A DNA stretch of 64,000 bases from Actinoallomurus liliacearum (GTDB lineage: Bacteria; Actinomycetota; Actinomycetes; Streptosporangiales; Streptosporangiaceae). The translations under genes were made by a program, and so were the position numbers. The DNA lies in the NCBI RefSeq assembly GCF_039542035.1, contig NZ_BAABHJ010000040.1, positions 124,001 to 188,000 of the forward strand, read 5' to 3'. Below the pieces are notes generated by a model that saw only the letters and a list, made by a program, of their open reading frames with translations, made no database searches and had not been told where the DNA came from. Shown in pieces: positions 60,707-64,000 of this stretch; the stretch's first letter is position 1, and each line of letters opens with the position of its first letter.

Positions 60707-61702
60707 GTGAGCGCGAGAGACACCGACTGGGACGGTGTACGGCTGCACGTCGTCACTGGTAAGGGCGGTACCGGCAAGACCACGGTGGCCGCCTCCCTGG
60801 CGCTCGCCCTGGCCGCGGGCGGCCGTCAGGTCCTGCTCATCGAGGTGGAGGGCCGGCAGGGGATCGCCCAGCTCTTCGACTGCCCGCCGCTGCCGTACGA
60901 AGAGCGCAAGGTCGCGGTGGCGCCGGACGGCGGCGATGTGTACGCCCTCGCCGTCGACCCCGAAGAGGCCATGCTCGAGTACCTCGAGATGTTCTACAAC
61001 ATCAAACGGGCGGGCAAGGCGCTGGGCAAGATGGGCCTGATCGACTTCGCCACCACGATCGCCCCCGGCCTGCGCGACGTGCTGCTCACCGGCAAGGCCA
61101 GTGAGGCCGTGCGCCGCCGCGACAAGAGCGGCCGGTTCATCTACGACGCGGTGGTGATGGACGCCCCGCCCACCGGCCGGATCAGCCGGTTCCTCAACGT
61201 CAACGCCGAGGTCGCCGGGCTGGCGAAGGTCGGTCCAATCCGCAACCACGCGGACACCGTCATGCGGGTGATCCGCAGCCCGGAGACCGCGGTGCACTTC
61301 GTCACGCTCCTGGAGGAGATGCCGGTCCAGGAGACCCTGGACGGGGTCACGGAGCTGCGGGAGATCGGCCTTCCCGTCGGCGGCTTGATGATCAACATGG
61401 TCCGGCCGCCGCTGCTGCCTGCGGACGAGCTGGACCTGGCCGTCCACGACGAGCTCGACGTCGAGGCGATCCGCATGGGGATCAAGGCGGCCGGCATCGA
61501 GGACCGCACCGCCGAGATCGCCGACGCCCTCGCCGAGGAGGCCGCCGACCACGCGCGGCGCACCGCCCTGCAGGAGCGCGAGAAGGCGCGCCTCGCCGAC
61601 GCGCACGTCCCGCAGTACGAGCTGCCGCACCTGAGCGACGGCATGGACCTCGCCGGACTGTACGAGCTGGCCGCCGAGTTGAGGAGGCAGGGAGCAGCGT
61701 GA
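60707..61702 (+). CDS. Get3/ArsA-like ATPase 1
   Basis: A 331-residue P-loop ATPase of the Get3/ArsA family. Deviant Walker A GKGGTGKTT, switch I region VEGRQGIAQLF, switch II DAPPTGRISRFL. In actinobacteria two such genes in tandem sit upstream of whiB4 (Rv3679-3680), where the pair confers glycerol/methylglyoxal and nitric-oxide-related resistance; no arsenite pump is present here. GTG 60707; the GTG 63 bases upstream has no ribosome-binding site. Overlaps the next gene by 4 bp. Confidence 0.9.
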   Translation: MSARDTDWDGVRLHVVTGKGGTGKTTVAASLALALAAGGRQVLLIEVEGRQGIAQLFDCPPLPYEERKVAVAPDGGDVYALAVDPEEAMLEYLEMFYNIKRAGKALGKMGLIDFATTIAPGLRDVLLTGKASEAVRRRDKSGRFIYDAVVMDAPPTGRISRFLNVNAEVAGLAKVGPIRNHADTVMRVIRSPETAVHFVTLLEEMPVQETLDGVTELREIGLPVGGLMINMVRPPLLPADELDLAVHDELDVEAIRMGIKAAGIEDRTAEIADALAEEAADHARRTALQEREKARLADAHVPQYELPHLSDGMDLAGLYELAAELRRQGAA

Positions 61703-62853
61703 CCCCCGCGGCCGAGAAGACCCCGCCGGACTTCTGCGTCGACGACCTGATCGACGACCCCGACACGAAGATCATCGTCTGCTGCGGGTCGGGCGGCGTG
61801 GGCAAGACCACGACCGCCGCCGCCGTGGGCGTCCGCGCCGCCGAACGCGGCCGCGACGTCGTCGTGCTGACCGTCGACCCCGCCCGCCGGCTCGCCCAGG
61901 CGCTGGGCCTCACCGAGCTGGACAACACCCCACGTCTCGTCGAGGGCGTCGACGGCGAGCTGTACGCCATGATGCTCGACATGAAGCGCACCTTCGACGA
62001 GATCGTCGAAGCGCACGCCGAGCCCGGACGCGCCCAGCAGATCCTGGCCAACCCCTTCTACCAGTCGCTGTCCTCCAGCCTCTCGGGGACGCAGGAGTAC
62101 ATGGCGATGGAGAAGCTGGGCCAACTGCACCGGTCCGGCGCCTGGGACCTCATCGTCGTCGACACGCCGCCGTCCCGGTCGGCGCTGGACTTCCTCGACG
62201 CGCCGGAGCGGATGGGCCGCTTCCTCGACGGCCGATTGATCAAAATTCTGATGGCCCCCGCCAAGGCGGGCGGCCGCTTCGGACTGAAGGTCGTGACCGC
62301 CGGCTTCGGCATGTTCACCAGCGCGATCACGAAGGTGCTCGGCGGGCAGCTGCTGAAGGACGTTCAGACGTTCGTGCTGGCCTTCGACACGATGTTCGGC
62401 GGGTTCCGGGAGCGGGCGGAGCAGACGTACCGGCTACTGCAGGCGCCCGGCACGGCGTTCCTCGTCGTCGCGGCCCCGGAGCCGGACGCGTTGCGCGAGG
62501 CGTCCTACTTCGTCGAGCGCCTCGCCGAGGAGCAGATGCCGCTGGCCGGCATGGTCCTCAACCGGGTGCACAAGTCCGACGCCTCGCACCTGTCGGCCGT
62601 ACGCAGCCAGGCCGCCGCGGAGACGCTGGAGGACCGCGGCGCACACCCCCTCGCCGCCGCGCTGCTGCGCCTGCACGCCGAGCGGATGCAGGTGACCGCG
62701 CGCGAGGCGCGGCTGTGTGAGAGCTTCACCTCGTCGCACCCGACCGTGCCCAGGGCCACGGTCGCGGCCATGGCCGAGGACGTACACGACCTCGACGGGC
62801 TCCGGTGCATCGCGAGGGACCTCGCGGGCGAACCGGAGGAGCCTGCGGCCTGA
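61699..62853 (+). CDS. Get3/ArsA-like ATPase 2
   Basis: A 384-residue partner of the preceding ATPase, larger because of an inserted helical region (about 125-215). Walker A is GSGGVGKTT, switch I VDPARRLAQALG, and switch II DTPPSRSALDFL. The subunits probably form a heterodimer. GTG start at the GTGA overlap. The C-terminal tail ends AGEPEEPAA. Corresponds to Rv3680 in M. tuberculosis. Confidence 0.92.
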   Translation: MTPAAEKTPPDFCVDDLIDDPDTKIIVCCGSGGVGKTTTAAAVGVRAAERGRDVVVLTVDPARRLAQALGLTELDNTPRLVEGVDGELYAMMLDMKRTFDEIVEAHAEPGRAQQILANPFYQSLSSSLSGTQEYMAMEKLGQLHRSGAWDLIVVDTPPSRSALDFLDAPERMGRFLDGRLIKILMAPAKAGGRFGLKVVTAGFGMFTSAITKVLGGQLLKDVQTFVLAFDTMFGGFRERAEQTYRLLQAPGTAFLVVAAPEPDALREASYFVERLAEEQMPLAGMVLNRVHKSDASHLSAVRSQAAAETLEDRGAHPLAAALLRLHAERMQVTAREARLCESFTSSHPTVPRATVAAMAEDVHDLDGLRCIARDLAGEPEEPAA

Positions 62854-63058
62854 CCGCCGTACCGCTCTCCTACGCGGCGCGGGCGCCGGCGACACCGACG
62901 CGCGCCCGGCATGCCGAAGGAGTCGGCCGCCTGATCGTTCAGGCGCTGCATGAGGGAACCTGGCCGGCCGGGGCGGCCAGGCGATCGACTCGCCGGATCG
63001 GTCGGGCGACGTGCCGGTTCAACCGACAACGTGCCGACTCGGGCGGCGATTCGCCGGA

Positions 63059-63367
63059 TCAGCTCGCGACGAGCTCTTCGTCCGGGTCCTGCGACTGCTC
63101 GTACTGCTCCTTGGCGGTCTCCAACAGCTCTCGCCACGACGAGACGTCCGGGCGCCGACGAAGCAGCGCACGGCGCTCGCGCTCTGTCATGCCGCCCCAG
63201 ACACCGAACTCGATGCGGTTGTCGAGAGCATCGGCGAGACACTCGGTGCGCACTGGGCAGCCGCGGCAGATCAGCTTGGCCCGGTTCTGAGCCGCCCCCT
63301 GCACGAACAACGCGTCGGGATCCGCGTTACGGCAGGCGGCGCGGGCGGTCCAATCCGTGATCCACAT
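63059..63367 (-). CDS. WhiB-family iron-sulfur regulator (WhiB4-like)
   Basis: A 102-residue Wbl protein with four cluster ligands: Cys12 (AACRNADP), Cys34 and Cys37 (ICRGCPVR) and Cys43 (TECLADAL). The GVWGG turn (55-59) and a basic helix (TERERRALLRRRP) follow. By position between get3-2 and ponA2 it matches WhiB4 (Rv3681c), a redox sensor. ATG 63367 fits the family start (MWITDW); the long upstream frame lacks support. Convergent with get3-2 and divergent from ponA2. Confidence 0.93.
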   Translation of the reverse strand: MWITDWTARAACRNADPDALFVQGAAQNRAKLICRGCPVRTECLADALDNRIEFGVWGGMTERERRALLRRRPDVSSWRELLETAKEQYEQSQDPDEELVAS

Positions 63368-63593
63368 CTTGGCCCCACTCCCCTTGGGTCGGTTGTCGTT
63401 TGCGAGCCCCGGCCGGACGGGCGCGGACGTCAGGCCGCCATACGAAAGCCGTGGGGAGAAACTTACGGAAGAGCGCGCCGCTTCAACAGCCCCCGATGGG
63501 TCCATTCTTGAGATAGCCCCTACGGGCCATAAGGAGGCAACGAACTAGTCATCCCCCACGGCGAGGTGTCCCATATGCACCTCTAGTCCCGCG

Positions 63594-63606
63594 TAACCTA
63601 TGTCGC
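63594..63606 (+). promoter_or_regulatory. Candidate promoter for leaderless ponA2 mRNA
   Basis: TAACCT (63594-63599) exactly 7 nt before GTG 63607, as seen before get3-1. No Shine-Dalgarno precedes the GTG, which agrees with leaderless translation. Confidence 0.45.
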
Positions 63607-64000
63607 GTGACTGATGAGAAGGCAGACCGGGAACCCGCCATCCTCAAGCTGATACGCCTCCTAGGGGCGGCGCTCGTGGCCGGAGTCCTGGTCAGCTTCC
63701 TCGCCCTGCCGGCCGTCGGCAGCGCGGGAATGGCGACCCGGGACGCCTCCGACAGCTTCAACAAGCTCCCGGACGACTTCAACATCCAGCCGCCCCCGGA
63801 GCGCACCACGGTGTACTCCGCGGACGGCCAGGTGATCGCGACGTTCTACCACCACAACCGCGAGTCGGTGCGTCTCGACCAGGTCGCCCCGATCATGCGG
63901 AAGGCGGTCGTCGCGATCGAGGACTCGCGCTTCTACCAGCACGGTCCCCTCGACATGAAGGGCTCCGCCCGCGCGCTGGTCACCAACGCCCAGGAGGGCG
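63607..64000 (+). CDS. PonA2-like bifunctional penicillin-binding protein (N-terminal part)
   Basis: The first 131 codons, cut by the window end. A short cytosolic segment (MTDEKADREPAILKLIRL), one transmembrane helix (about 18-36), then the start of the transglycosylase domain with VAIEDSRFYQHGPLD (catalytic Glu of the EDxxFxxH motif). Corresponds to ponA2 (Rv3682) after whiB4. It polymerises peptidoglycan on the outer face of the membrane. Confidence 0.9.
   Translation, partial: MTDEKADREPAILKLIRLLGAALVAGVLVSFLALPAVGSAGMATRDASDSFNKLPDDFNIQPPPERTTVYSADGQVIATFYHHNRESVRLDQVAPIMRKAVVAIEDSRFYQHGPLDMKGSARALVTNAQEG

Noticed and set aside
60707..62853. Arsenical resistance operon
   Set aside because: The ArsA-like pair lacks ArsB/ArsC/ArsR neighbours and matches the Rv3679-3680 type of Get3-like proteins.
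62986..63061. 14-bp direct repeat (CGA.TCGCCGGATC) near the whiB4 stop
   Set aside because: Only two short copies 61 bp apart; too weak to include among the gene-end repeat arrays.
1..64000. tRNA genes
   Set aside because: TTCGA-like words were found only inside coding genes (for example near 466 and 5493), and no cloverleaf with a TTCGANNCC arm was recognised. A covariance-model search would settle this.

Overview
The window is a contiguous piece of a high-GC actinobacterial chromosome. GTG and TTG starts are frequent, Shine-Dalgarno sequences of the GGAGG type precede most genes, and genes are often joined by ATGA or GTGA overlaps. The gene set (BldG with its anti-sigma partner, WhiB, XRE/DUF5753 with DUF397, a spore-associated-protein-like secreted protein) points to a sporulating, filamentous actinomycete. 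The 34.1-64.0 kb half carries the gene content of the Mycobacterium tuberculosis Rv3649-Rv3682 region (helicase, tad secretion cluster, acs, holin-family protein, ephE, marP, nudix, nth, crp, beta-lactamase fold, ridA, two get3/arsA, whiB4, ponA2). No plasmid, integrase, insertion sequence, rRNA, tRNA or CRISPR was seen. The exact genus is not decidable here.

Layout. 0-16 kb is a mixed accessory region: GH1 glycosidase tail, CapA-like lipoprotein, class V aminotransferase, Fur regulator, an anti-sigma kinase divergent from an XRE/DUF397 pair, HAD phosphatase, secreted lipase, a secreted protein built on 18-residue helical repeats, a macrodomain protein, an NfeD-SPFH pair, a DUF2231-Rieske protein, PrsW and an ABC ATPase. 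16-21.5 kb is a signalling and small membrane protein block: RDD protein with a GYGQQQP tail, PP2C phosphatase, GAF histidine kinase with NarL-type regulator, and two DUF2752 proteins. 21.5-24.5 kb is an SDR-MFS-QueA-like operon. 24.6-30.7 kb holds secreted proteins, a GntR pseudogene, SerB, a FUSC-like membrane protein and SixA. 30.8-37.8 kb holds the H+-pyrophosphatase, the BldG switch, an MrfA-type helicase and a LapA-like protein.

39.6-47.1 kb is a reverse-strand tad-type pilus/secretion cluster: Ssd, TadA, TadB, TadC, a Flp-like DUF4244 pilin, TadE and TadE-like proteins, ending in a secreted/membrane protein. 48.3-53.6 kb has a degenerate Fic-like protein, acetyl-CoA synthetase, holin-family protein, an epoxide-hydrolase-like enzyme and DUF309. 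53.7-64 kb is the conserved marP-to-ponA2 block: MarP, nudix, Nth, Crp, metallo-beta-lactamase, nudix, RidA, DUF4177, SPFH, two Get3/ArsA ATPases, WhiB and the start of a PonA2-like penicillin-binding protein.

The most striking feature is not one gene but a repeated pattern. Short tandem repeats of different unit lengths (22, about 29, 30, 35, 56, 62 and about 76 bp) sit at gene ends and junctions, and in several cases the unit includes the stop codon of the adjacent gene. The clearest is a 56-bp triplication at the histidine kinase/response regulator junction. It creates two 19-codon mini-ORFs, each with its own ribosome-binding site and ATGA coupling.
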